Shown in pieces: positions 17,515 through 25,395 of a DNA stretch of 64,000 nt. Source of the stretch: JALENY01 sp036310185 (lineage in GTDB: Bacteria; Bacillota; Clostridia; Lachnospirales; Lachnospiraceae); NCBI GenBank assembly GCA_036310185.1, contig JAXJSH010000033.1, positions 1 to 64,000 on the forward strand, written 5' to 3'. The notes beneath the pieces were generated by a model. It did no database searches. It was not told the DNA's origin and was given only the letters and a program-made list of their open reading frames with translations. Both the position numbers and the translations under genes were made by a program. How positions within the stretch are numbered: position 1 is the stretch's first letter; every line of letters begins with the position of its first letter.

Positions 17515-18117
17515 ATGGCCAGATATTGCTGTTTATGTTTTAGAAGAAAAATGGTGTTACAGGAGCCAAAATGGCTGTCTGCCGAAGACAGTGATGAAAT
17601 CGTATGTAATGCCTGCTGGCGGCTGCTGGACAATCTGGAACATGCGGAGACGCTTGAAGCGGTGGACGCTGCAAAGGGAGCACTGAAACCATTTTTCGAA
17701 TCCGAGGATGTGGAAGAGAGTGTAAAAGATATTCTCAGAAGAAATGTTGAAAAGGCATATGACAGACTGTGCGGCAAATTTGCGGAACAGCCTCTGATTA
17801 CGACCGGTGATGGCTTTGAAGGGTTTAAAATTGTGAAATACTGCGGTGTTTTATCCGGTGAAGCGGTTTTGGGCGCGGGGGATTTATCGGAACTTGAATC
17901 CAATTCTTCTGATTTTTTTGTTGCCCAGTCCAACAGTTTTGCAGAAAAAATGAAGGAAGCAAAAGAGGTGGCAAAAAATCAGCTGATTCGAACTGCACTC
18001 AAGAAAAGTGCAAATGCATTGATCGGACTGGACTTTGATTATGTTACATTTGGAAACAATGTGATCGGTGTCAGCGCCAACGCCACTGCGGTAGTTGTTC
18101 AGAAAGAAGAGGGATAA
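17515..18117 (+). CDS. YbjQ/UPF0145-family protein with an N-terminal zinc-ribbon-like segment (200 aa)
   Basis: The C-terminal half (about residues 93-200) matches the YbjQ (DUF74, PF01906) family, with ITTGDGFEGFKIVKYCGVLSGE and the closing IGVSANATAVVV strand; the family forms small oligomers and its role is not settled. The N-terminus has CCLC (residues 5-8) and CNAC (about 38-41), a likely zinc-binding pair absent from most YbjQ proteins. The open frame starts at 17452, but GAGGGG precedes the ATG at 17515. It is transcribed after the tRNA and before the leucine T-box. Confidence 0.75.
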   Translation: MARYCCLCFRRKMVLQEPKWLSAEDSDEIVCNACWRLLDNLEHAETLEAVDAAKGALKPFFESEDVEESVKDILRRNVEKAYDRLCGKFAEQPLITTGDGFEGFKIVKYCGVLSGEAVLGAGDLSELESNSSDFFVAQSNSFAEKMKEAKEVAKNQLIRTALKKSANALIGLDFDYVTFGNNVIGVSANATAVVVQKEEG

Positions 18118-18149
18118 ACAGGTTTTTTTGTCTGAATTTGTAAAAAGGA

Positions 18150-18179
18150 TTGACAAGAGGATTGCAATAGTGTTAATCT
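18150..18179 (+). promoter_or_regulatory. Promoter of the leuA T-box leader
   Basis: TTGACA (18150-18155) and TAATCT (18174-18179) are 18 bases apart. Transcription would start near 18186. Confidence 0.65.
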
Positions 18180-18185
18180 AATACA

Positions 18186-18530
18186 TACCAAGCAAAAGTA
18201 AAAAAGAAAAATGCTATGAAGAGGATTATTACATTTGATTTTTGATTTCAGAGAGCTGTTGGCTGGTGTGAAACAGCAGAGAAAACAGATGGAACTGGCC
18301 TCCGAGCGGCTGCCCAAAATTCTGATTGGTTATAGGACAATGGAAGAGTAGACGCAGACGGAACCCAACCGTTATCTAGGGGAAGATATAAGGTGTATAC
18401 CCGTATCTGATAAGTGTATGAAGTAACATTCATAAAATAAGAGTGGTACCGCGTAGGACTAAAATAGCAGTCTTTCGTCTCTTGCAGCTGCATAACATGT
18501 AGATGTGCAAAGAACGAAGGGCTTTTTTCT
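18186..18530 (+). promoter_or_regulatory. T-box leader (leucine, specifier CTG) controlling leuA
   Basis: The conserved T-box sequence GAGTGGTACCGCG is at 18441-18453. Stem I has the GAGAGCTG...GTGTGAAACAGC region and the block GGAACTGGCCTCCGAGC; by position the specifier codon is CTG (Leu) at 18295-18297. A terminator with CTTTCGT/ACGAAGG arms ends in a T-run at 18523-18528. Uncharged tRNA-Leu would bind and allow read-through into leuA, which fits the product. Confidence 0.95.
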
Positions 18531-18563
18531 TTTTACGGCAACAAAAAGGAGGATATAACAATC

Positions 18564-20228
18564 ATGATGAATCACAACAAGTACAAAAGACAGTATTATA
18601 TGCCGCCGGTGGAATGCAATGACTGGACAAAGAAAGAGTATGTTGACAAAGCGCCGATCTGGTGCAGCGTTGATTTAAGAGACGGCAATCAGGCACTGGT
18701 CATTCCCATGAGTCTGGAACAGAAACTGGAGTTTTTCAAACTTCTTGTAAAAATCGGTTTTAAAGAGATTGAGATCGGTTTTCCGGCAGCTTCTGAGACG
18801 GAATATGAATTCTGCCGTGCACTGATCGAACAGAATCTGATTCCGGATGATGTGACCATTCAGGTTCTGACACAGGCAAGGGAACACATTATCAAAAAGA
18901 CTTTTGAAGCAATCAGGGGCGCAAAAAAAGCAATTGTACACGTTTACAATTCAACCTCTTACGCTCAGCGTGAACAGGTATTCCGCAAATCAAAAGAAGA
19001 AATCAAACAGATTGCTGTGGAAGGGGCAGCTCTTTTGAAAAAACTGTCAGATGAAGCCGAACAGGATCTGTATTTTGAATACAGCCCGGAAAGCTTTACC
19101 GGAACTGAGATGGACTATGCATTGGAAGTATGCAATGCAGTTCTTGATGTATGGCAGCCGACACCGGAGCGCAAAGCGATCATTAACGTGCCGGTAACAG
19201 TACAGTTATCACTGCCGCATGTATATGCAAGTCAGATTGAATACATGTCCAAAAACCTGAAATACCGTGAAAACGTAATTCTTTCCCAGCACGCACACAA
19301 TGACCGGGGCTGTGGTGTTGCCGATACAGAGCTGGGTCTTCTGGCAGGTGCTGACCGTGTGGAAGGTACACTTTTCGGCAATGGTGAGCGTACCGGTAAC
19401 GTGGACATCGTAACGGTAGCCATGAATATGTATGCCCAGGGCGTTGATCCGGAACTTGATTTCAGCGATATGACTGATATTGTAGAGCAGTATGAAAAAT
19501 ACACCGGTATGAAAGTGGGCGAGAGAAGCCCGTACGCTGGTGCGCTTGTATTTGCTGCATTCTCCGGTTCTCATCAGGATGCGATCGCAAAGGGTATGAA
19601 ATGGATCGATGAAAAAGAGCCGGAGCACTGGACGGTTCCGTATCTGCCGATCGACCCGACCGATGTTGGAAGAAACTACGATGCAGATGTTATCCGTATC
19701 AACAGCCAGTCCGGAAAGGGTGGAGTTTCCTATATTCTGGAGACAAAATTTGGTCTCAATCTGCCGCCTAAGATGCGCGAAGCCATGGGTTACGCGGCAA
19801 AAGATGTGTCTGATCACAAGCACGCAGAACTGCAGCCGGAAGAAATTTTCGAAATCTTCAAGGAAAAATTCGAAAATATCACAACACCGTACAGCATCAA
19901 CGAAGTACATTTCCAGCAGGTCGACGGCGGAATGGTTACGCAGGTTACTTCCACATTTGAAGGCCAGACGGTTACCACAGAGGCTTCTGGTAACGGACGT
20001 CTCAATGCGGTAAGCAATGCGCTTAAGAAAGCATATGGACTGAAATATGATCTGGTATCCTACTCCGAACATGCCTTAGAGCAGAGTTCCAGCTCCAGAG
20101 CGATTGCATATGTGGGTATTCGTTCCATGAGCGGAAAACTTTCCTGGGGTGCAAGCCTCCATACGGATATTATCCATGCATCAATTGATGCACTGGTGGC
20201 TGCGATCAATAACAGAGTAGCAGAATAA
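18564..20228 (+). CDS. leuA: 2-isopropylmalate synthase, LeuA type 2 (554 aa)
   Basis: First committed enzyme of leucine synthesis; condenses acetyl-CoA with 2-ketoisovalerate. The TIM-barrel catalytic domain shows WCSVDLRDGNQAL (about residues 33-45) and the metal-binding HAHNDRG (about 247-253). The C-terminal LeuA regulatory domain (about 430-554) gives leucine feedback inhibition in the family. The length of 554 aa and sequence style match the yeast/actinobacterial-like LeuA2 type rather than the 510-aa enterobacterial type. AGGAGG precedes the first of two ATGs. Expression is under the leucine T-box just upstream. Confidence 0.95.
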   Translation: MMNHNKYKRQYYMPPVECNDWTKKEYVDKAPIWCSVDLRDGNQALVIPMSLEQKLEFFKLLVKIGFKEIEIGFPAASETEYEFCRALIEQNLIPDDVTIQVLTQAREHIIKKTFEAIRGAKKAIVHVYNSTSYAQREQVFRKSKEEIKQIAVEGAALLKKLSDEAEQDLYFEYSPESFTGTEMDYALEVCNAVLDVWQPTPERKAIINVPVTVQLSLPHVYASQIEYMSKNLKYRENVILSQHAHNDRGCGVADTELGLLAGADRVEGTLFGNGERTGNVDIVTVAMNMYAQGVDPELDFSDMTDIVEQYEKYTGMKVGERSPYAGALVFAAFSGSHQDAIAKGMKWIDEKEPEHWTVPYLPIDPTDVGRNYDADVIRINSQSGKGGVSYILETKFGLNLPPKMREAMGYAAKDVSDHKHAELQPEEIFEIFKEKFENITTPYSINEVHFQQVDGGMVTQVTSTFEGQTVTTEASGNGRLNAVSNALKKAYGLKYDLVSYSEHALEQSSSSRAIAYVGIRSMSGKLSWGASLHTDIIHASIDALVAAINNRVAE

Positions 20229-20254
20229 TCCGGAAATCAAAGATAAATAAAAAC

Positions 20255-20311
20255 GTCGAAACTTGCGTCCGATTCAGCAATCTGCCAAATCGAAAAAAGT
20301 CGTAACTTGCG
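20255..20311 (+). repeat. Two 13-base direct repeats in the leuA 3' region
   Basis: GTCGAAACTTGCG (20255-20267) and GTCGTAACTTGCG (20299-20311) differ at one base and start 44 bases apart, in non-coding DNA. No function is evident. Confidence 0.45.
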
Positions 20312-20392
20312 ATGAAAACGTGATGTTTTACAATTTTTGCCTTTGCAGAAAGAATCCTTTTTGGGCAGGCGTACGAAGTTGAAACAGGAATA

Positions 20393-20421
20393 TTGACTTT
20401 TGAAAATCCCCCGACTAAAAT
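20393..20421 (+). promoter_or_regulatory. Promoter of the cell-wall hydrolase gene
   Basis: TTGACT (20393-20398), a 17-base spacer and TAAAAT (20416-20421). It looks like a vegetative sigma-A site; I see no clear sporulation-type promoter. Confidence 0.7.
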
Positions 20422-20466
20422 AGGCTCACTTTAGAGCGCGTGATTTTAGTGAAAGGGGGATTTTTC

Positions 20467-21186
20467 GTGAAAAAAGTTGCACAAATTATGTTTCCGGTAT
20501 GTGTCTGTCTGTGCCTTGCACTCATAAAAAGAACCTTTTTGCTGCTGGATGAACGGATGATCTATGCGGAAGCCACTGTGTGTCAGAGCGAATCCGGGGA
20601 TTCGGAAAATAATGTGGGTGTGGAAATGGCAGCGAATACGGAAGAAATTGCGTATGCCGATTTATCCATGTATTCGGATATCCATGATGAAGTGCTTCTG
20701 ATCAAACCCTATCTGGTCCTTGCACCGACAGAGGCGAATCCTATGGTGTCCTGCATGCAGAATCTGACTTTATATCCAATGGAACATCTGCAGCTGGAGC
20801 ATCGTGCCGGCAGGGACTACGAGATACTGCTGAAAATTGTGGAAGCAGAAGCCGGCGGTGAGAGCGTAGAGGGAAAGATTCTGGTGGCCAATGTGATCTT
20901 AAACCGGATGAACAGTCCGGATTTTCCGGATACGGTGGAAGAGGTGGTCTATCAGGTGGTAGAGGGATATCCCCAGTTTACACCGACGGCAGATGGCAGG
21001 ATCGATACCGTTACCGTAACGGAAGAAACGGTGGAGGCAGTCAACCGGGCATTGGACGGAGAGGATCTGTCCTGTGGGGCGCTGTATTTTATGGCATCCG
21101 ATCACTCGGAAGAACATAATGTGTGCTGGTTCGAAAACAATTTGACCTGGTTGTTTTCCTACGGTGGACATGACTTTTATATATGA
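20467..21186 (+). CDS. Cell wall hydrolase, SleB/CwlJ family (239 aa)
   Basis: Secreted or membrane-anchored peptidoglycan hydrolase (Hydrolase_2, PF07486). An N-terminal hydrophobic segment (about residues 5-25) serves as signal or anchor and is followed by a linker of about 90 residues. The catalytic domain (about 120-239) has ILLKIVEAEAGGESVEGKILVANVILNR with the conserved Glu, and the closing GGHDFY. In sporeformers, relatives degrade spore cortex at germination; other members act in vegetative cells. A GTG start at 20467 has AAAGGGGGA just upstream, better than the ATG at 20440. Confidence 0.85.
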   Translation: MKKVAQIMFPVCVCLCLALIKRTFLLLDERMIYAEATVCQSESGDSENNVGVEMAANTEEIAYADLSMYSDIHDEVLLIKPYLVLAPTEANPMVSCMQNLTLYPMEHLQLEHRAGRDYEILLKIVEAEAGGESVEGKILVANVILNRMNSPDFPDTVEEVVYQVVEGYPQFTPTADGRIDTVTVTEETVEAVNRALDGEDLSCGALYFMASDHSEEHNVCWFENNLTWLFSYGGHDFYI

Positions 21187-21205
21187 AAGGAAATGAAAAA
21201 AATGC

Positions 21206-21233
21206 TTTAATTTTCGGGTGCATGTGTTATAAT
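21206..21233 (+). promoter_or_regulatory. Extended -10 promoter of thrC
   Basis: TGTTATAAT ends at 21233, an extended -10 element, with a weak TTTAAT -35 (21206-21211) 16 bases upstream of the -10. Confidence 0.6.
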
Positions 21234-21270
21234 AGCCGCAGTAGAATAAAAAAGAAAAGAGATTGAGAAC

Positions 21271-22761
21271 ATGGAAATTTTATACAAAAGCACAAGAAGT
21301 AACAGTCAACCGGTAACCGCATCACAGGCTATTTTGCAGGGGCTGTCCGAGGACGGAGGTCTTTTTGTTCCGACCGCCATTCCGAAGCTGGATGTGACCA
21401 TTGAGCAGCTGATGGAAATGTCTTATCAGGAAGTTGCATATGAAGTGATGTCCCGTTTCCTGACTGATTTTACAGAAGATGAATTAAAACACTGTATCAA
21501 CAGTGCTTACGATGAAAAATTTGATACAAAAGCAATTGCACCGATCGCAGCAAAAAATGGTGAGTACTACCTGGAACTGTTCCACGGCGCAACCATCGCT
21601 TTTAAAGATATGGCACTGTCTATTCTGCCGCACCTTATGACAACTGCAGCGAAGAAAAACAATGCAAAAAATGATATCGTTATTCTGACTGCAACTTCCG
21701 GTGATACAGGAAAAGCTGCCATGGCCGGTTTTGCAGACGTACCGGGAACCAAAATTATCGTATTTTACCCGAAAAACGGTGTCAGCACCATCCAGGAACT
21801 TCAGATGGTGACCCAGAAGGGTGAGAATACATATGTAGTTGCCATCAACGGTAACTTCGATGATGCACAGAGCGCTGTAAAACGCATGTTTAACGACAAA
21901 GAACTGGAAAAAGAACTGGCAGATGCCGGATATCAGTTCTCCTCTGCAAACTCCATCAACATCGGACGTCTCGTTCCGCAGATTGCCTACTATGTATACG
22001 CATACGCCCAGATGTGCAAAATGGGTGAGATCAAACCGGGTGATGAGATTAACGTTGATGTGCCCACTGGAAACTTTGGCAACATTCTGGCTGCATTTTA
22101 TGCGAAAAATATGGGTATGCCCATCGCAAAACTGATCTGTGCATCCAATGACAATAAAGTTCTGTATGACTTCTTCCGTACCGGAGAATACGATAGAAAA
22201 CGTGATTTCATTTTAACCACATCTCCGTCTATGGATATTCTGATCTCCAGTAATCTGGAACGTCTGATTTATCGTATTGCAGGAAATGACGCAGACAGGA
22301 ACAGTGCATTTATGGAATCTCTTGCAAAAGAAGGAAAATACGAAATTACAGACGATATGAAAGCCCAGCTGGCTGATTTCTACGGAAACTATGCAACAGA
22401 GCAGGAAGGCGCTGATAAGATCGCCAAAGTTTATAAAGAAACCGGTTATGTGATGGATACTCATACCGCTGTGGCTGCTGCTGTTTATGATAAATACGTT
22501 GCCGAGACAGGTGATAGTCGTAAAACGGTGATCGCATCAACAGCAAGTCCCTATAAATTTGCAAGAAGCGTAATGAGTGCAATTGCTCCGGAATATGCAG
22601 AACTGGAAGATTTTGCATTGATCGACAAACTGAGCGAACTTGCAAAAGTAGCAGAACCGAACGCGATCAAAGAAATCCGTAATGCGGAAATCCGTCACAA
22701 TACCGTTGTGGATGTAGATAAGATGCAGGATGCAGTGAAAAATATTCTTGGAATTAAATAA
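21271..22761 (+). CDS. thrC: Threonine synthase
   Basis: PLP enzyme that converts O-phosphohomoserine to threonine. The N-terminal threonine-synthase domain begins MEILYKSTRSNSQPVTASQA; the PLP lysine is in HGATIAFKDMALS (about residues 109-121), and TSGDTGKAAMAG and GNFGNILAA are phosphate- and cofactor-binding loops. The length (496 aa) is that of the long bacterial/fungal type. It is monocistronic by spacing, with its own promoter, and is followed by an inverted repeat and a dispersed-repeat copy. Confidence 0.95.
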   Translation: MEILYKSTRSNSQPVTASQAILQGLSEDGGLFVPTAIPKLDVTIEQLMEMSYQEVAYEVMSRFLTDFTEDELKHCINSAYDEKFDTKAIAPIAAKNGEYYLELFHGATIAFKDMALSILPHLMTTAAKKNNAKNDIVILTATSGDTGKAAMAGFADVPGTKIIVFYPKNGVSTIQELQMVTQKGENTYVVAINGNFDDAQSAVKRMFNDKELEKELADAGYQFSSANSINIGRLVPQIAYYVYAYAQMCKMGEIKPGDEINVDVPTGNFGNILAAFYAKNMGMPIAKLICASNDNKVLYDFFRTGEYDRKRDFILTTSPSMDILISSNLERLIYRIAGNDADRNSAFMESLAKEGKYEITDDMKAQLADFYGNYATEQEGADKIAKVYKETGYVMDTHTAVAAAVYDKYVAETGDSRKTVIASTASPYKFARSVMSAIAPEYAELEDFALIDKLSELAKVAEPNAIKEIRNAEIRHNTVVDVDKMQDAVKNILGIK

Positions 22762-22773
22762 GAAAACGAAAAT

Positions 22774-22798
22774 GCGGGATACCCTTGGGTATCCCGTA
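22774..22798. repeat. Inverted repeat after thrC
   Basis: A 9-bp perfect stem (CGGGATACC with GGTATCCCG). There is no T-run on the plus strand, while an A-rich flank gives T-rich sequence on the minus strand, so it is not a clear thrC terminator. Confidence 0.6.
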
Positions 22799-22910
22799 AA
22801 ATGACTGTGCCGAAAAATCATTTTTCTCCTGCAGGACAGGACGCGGGATTAAATGCGCCGGAAATCTAAAAACATAAAAGGAAAAAGAAAACAGGATAGA
22901 AATATGGAAG

Positions 22911-22993
22911 GATACCAGGATTACGAGAGCATAGAATGCGGAGTAATCCGCAGGTATCAAGGGGTCAAAATACTTTTTGACCCCAACATCATG
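22911..22993 (+). repeat. Copy A of a dispersed two-hairpin repeat
   Basis: About 83 bases beginning GATACCAGGATTACG and ending AACATCATG. It folds as hairpin 1 (GATACC with GGTATC outside, GGATTAC with GTAATCC inside, GCAT with ATGC at the tip) and hairpin 2 (GGGGTCAAAA with TTTTGACCCC, loop TACT). It is closely matched by copy B at 28081, and in shorter form by copies C and D. It sits directly before the dgt ribosome binding site. Confidence 0.9.
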
Positions 22994-23021
22994 GAATTGC
23001 AGAGTCCGGGAGGTGAAGTGT

Positions 23022-24416
23022 ATGAAATGGGAAACTTTAATTTCATCTAAGCGGGTCGGAAGCTATCAGAAAAGCAGTCAGAAGAAAAGCACCGATCTGC
23101 GCAGTGAATTTGAAAAAGATTATCACCGCATTATCGGAAGTGCGTCTTTTCGCCGGCTTCAGGATAAGACACAGGTGTTTCCGCTGGATAAAAGTGATTT
23201 TATCCGTACCAGACTGACCCATTCCCTGGAGGTATCTTCCATAGCCAAATCGCTGGGACAAAATATCGGCGCGTACATTCTGGAACATTATCCGGAGGAT
23301 GGATTTGATTTTCAGACGAAAAGTGATATCTGTGATATCCTGCAGTGCGCCGGGCTGATCCATGACATTGGGAATCCGCCCTTTGGCCATTTCGGGGAAG
23401 AGGCGATCCGGGACTGGTTCCGGAAAAATTTAAGGCAGCAGAAGGTGGGCGGTCAGCCCATTGAGGAGCTTTTGAGTCCCCAGCAGATGGCTGATTTCTA
23501 TAATTTTGAAGGAAATGCCCAGGCTCTGCGTCTTGTGTCAAAACTTCATTTTCTGGTGAATGAAAAGGGAATGAATCTGACCTATGGCCTTTTGAATACG
23601 ATTATAAAGTATCCCAACAGTTCCCTTGAGATTGATCCGAAGAGTGGAAATGTAAAAGATAAGAAAATGGGATATTTCTATTCGGAACAGGAGCTGTTTC
23701 ATGATATTGCTGCCGCGACTGAGACCGGCCGCAATCGCCACCCCCTGACTTTTATCCTTGAGGCGGCGGACGATATTGCCTATCGGACTGCGGATATTGA
23801 GGATGCGTTCAAAAAAGGCTGTATTTCATATGATGATCTGGTCAAAGAACTGAAGAAGACCGTAGATGGGTATCCGATTCAGGTGCTGGATCAGCAGTAC
23901 GCGCGTGCAAAGGAATGGAAAATTACCAATCCGGAGCAGTATGCAGTTCAGAACTGGCTGGTTCGTATGCAGGGGTATTTTATTTTCAGCGCTACAGAAG
24001 GGTTTACGTCTCATTATAAAGCAATTATGCAGGGAAGCTATCCTTATGATCTTTTTCATCATACTCCCGGTGAAAAACTCATCACGGCGCTGGGCAGGAT
24101 CGCACATGATTATGTATTTACTTCCATGCCTATTCTGAAACTGGAGATTGCGGCAAATACCATTATTACTTATCTTTTGGACAAAATGGTGCCGGCGGTG
24201 CTGCAATATGATGAAGAAGAACCGATGGGAATGATGGAAGGCAAGTATGTGCGTCTGATCTCGGAAAATTACCGGCAGATCTATCATACTTATGCAAAAG
24301 GCAAAAGCCGTGAAGAAAAAGTATATCTTCGGCTTATGCTGGTTACGGATTATATCAGCGGTATGACAGACAGTTTTGCAAAAGACCTGTATCAGCAGTT
24401 AAATGGAATTGCCTGA
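23022..24416 (+). CDS. dgt: Deoxyguanosinetriphosphate triphosphohydrolase-like protein (464 aa)
   Basis: HD-superfamily dNTP triphosphohydrolase that removes triphosphate from dGTP or other dNTPs. The N-terminal block DYHRIIGSASFRRLQDKTQVF (about residues 28-48) is the family signature, the metal motif LIHDIGNPPFGHFGEEAI is near 117-134, and a second acidic motif EAADDIAYRTADIED near 247. I use the ATG at 23022 because GGGAGGTGA precedes it; the frame upstream runs through the dispersed repeat. Relation to cellular dNTP control is inferred from the family. Confidence 0.92.
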   Translation: MKWETLISSKRVGSYQKSSQKKSTDLRSEFEKDYHRIIGSASFRRLQDKTQVFPLDKSDFIRTRLTHSLEVSSIAKSLGQNIGAYILEHYPEDGFDFQTKSDICDILQCAGLIHDIGNPPFGHFGEEAIRDWFRKNLRQQKVGGQPIEELLSPQQMADFYNFEGNAQALRLVSKLHFLVNEKGMNLTYGLLNTIIKYPNSSLEIDPKSGNVKDKKMGYFYSEQELFHDIAAATETGRNRHPLTFILEAADDIAYRTADIEDAFKKGCISYDDLVKELKKTVDGYPIQVLDQQYARAKEWKITNPEQYAVQNWLVRMQGYFIFSATEGFTSHYKAIMQGSYPYDLFHHTPGEKLITALGRIAHDYVFTSMPILKLEIAANTIITYLLDKMVPAVLQYDEEEPMGMMEGKYVRLISENYRQIYHTYAKGKSREEKVYLRLMLVTDYISGMTDSFAKDLYQQLNGIA

Positions 24417-24437
24417 TTTATTTTACGTGAGAAATTT

Positions 24438-24674
24438 ATGAGAAAAAAAGAATTGAAATATTTGGTAACTTTTTATACAACGGCAGGCGCCATGGCCATG
24501 GAAAAGGCGTGTAAAAGCCAACAGATTCCCGGCCGGCTGATACCGGTTCCAAGGGAATTATGGGCCGGCTGCGGGATCGCCTGGTCGGCACCGCCGGAAG
24601 TCAGGCCCCAGATTGAAGAACTTATGGAAAAACAAAAATTAGAGATAGAAGGAACCTATGAAATAGTTATATAG
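24438..24674 (+). CDS. DUF3343 family protein (78 aa)
   Basis: Small protein of the DUF3343 family, sometimes called putative Se/S carrier-like. It shows the pattern YLVTFYTTAGAMAMEKAC (about residues 8-25) and PRELWAGCGIAWSAPPE (about 38-54), with a conserved Cys in the second motif that is thought to carry sulfur or selenium; the function is not demonstrated. It starts 21 bases after dgt and is probably co-transcribed. No selenium or cysteine-desulfurase gene is next to it here. Confidence 0.8.
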   Translation: MRKKELKYLVTFYTTAGAMAMEKACKSQQIPGRLIPVPRELWAGCGIAWSAPPEVRPQIEELMEKQKLEIEGTYEIVI

Positions 24675-24974
24675 CGTCAGTATGGCCGTTAAATAAAGAG
24701 ATAACAGGAAAGATCGTTTATGTGTTTTTATTTTCGGGTATTTTATTTAAATAAAAAATATGCCGAATGGAACAGACAGAATGTTGGCATTCACATTCTG
24801 CTTTTGGATGTGATGGTGGCTGGACTGTTTATGCGGGGGATTCTGCATCTGCAGAAGATCTGTTGGCGATTGTCTGTGATGACAGAAGTTATTGTGCGGC
24901 TGCAAATTGGGAAGAACATATTTCACGTAATGTAAGAGATGGAAATACAGGTGGAATTTTCCTCGCATTAGATG
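24675..24974. other. 300-base stretch with no recognised gene
   Basis: This stretch holds two overlapping small open frames (24720-24935 and 24767-25006), neither with a ribosome binding site or a recognisable product, and the second overlaps the ncRNA promoter. Both are probably chance; a decayed gene cannot be excluded. Confidence 0.5.
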
Positions 24975-25003
24975 TTGAAAATGGCCATATAATATATTAT
25001 AAT
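24975..25003 (+). promoter_or_regulatory. Promoter of the 6S-like RNA
   Basis: TTGAAA (24975-24980), a 17-base spacer and a perfect TATAAT (24998-25003). Predicted start is near 25010. Confidence 0.75.
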
Positions 25004-25007
25004 TAAA

Positions 25008-25205
25008 CCAGTCAAAAAGATATATGTATGGCAGCCTGGGATGTGCGAGGCCCCCTTTATTTTGAACCTACATTTACGTTTATGGGATTCCTATATCGCT
25101 GTGTGGATGTCAGGCCTCCGTTTGCAGTGGAAGGCAGAAGCGACAGCTGCGGTTACCCACCTGGCTCCGGCTAGGCGTCAAAACTGGGGAACGGCATTTC
25201 GGGTC
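25008..25205 (+). ncRNA. ssrS: Probable 6S RNA
   Basis: A roughly 200-base non-coding transcript with its own promoter and terminator, in a 720-base gap. Its ends pair (CCAGT near 25008 with ACTGG near 25184; GGC-A-GCCT with AGGC-GTC), and further helices run along a long rod with internal bubbles (for example GCTGT near 25100 with ACAGC near 25152), as in 6S RNA, which binds sigma-70/A holoenzyme. Segments such as TTTTGAACCTACATTT and GGTTACCCACCTGG resemble what I recall of Firmicute 6S RNAs. The name rests on recall and shape, not on a covariance-model search. Confidence 0.6.
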
Positions 25206-25217
25206 ATACAAAAGAGA

Positions 25218-25263
25218 AAATCGGGATGGAAGTACGAAAGTACGCTGTCCCGATTTCTTTTTT
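25218..25263 (+). terminator. Terminator downstream of the 6S-like RNA
   Basis: A 9-bp outer stem (AAATCGGGA with TCCCGATTT) and an inner GTAC-GAAA-GTAC hairpin are followed by a T-run. Confidence 0.85.
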
Positions 25264-25395
25264 GTGTGTCGGACCCGCAGATTTTCAAAGCCGGCGGATA
25301 AAGCTCCGAATACACAGAAGGAATCGGACTTATCCGGATTGTCTGAAAAGAAAAATATGATACTATAGCGATCCGTCGTTTCATATAATAAAAAT

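Noticed and set aside
22774..22798. Inverted repeat as thrC terminator
   Set aside because: No T-run follows on the plus strand, so I list it only as an inverted repeat.
24767..25006. 79-codon plus-strand ORF
   Set aside because: No ribosome binding site, no recognisable domain, and its 3' end overlaps the promoter of the 6S-like RNA.
25100..25160. SRP RNA
   Set aside because: A GATGTCAGGCC string resembles SRP domain IV, but the following GGAAGCAGC loop is not in the right place and the whole fold fits 6S RNA better.
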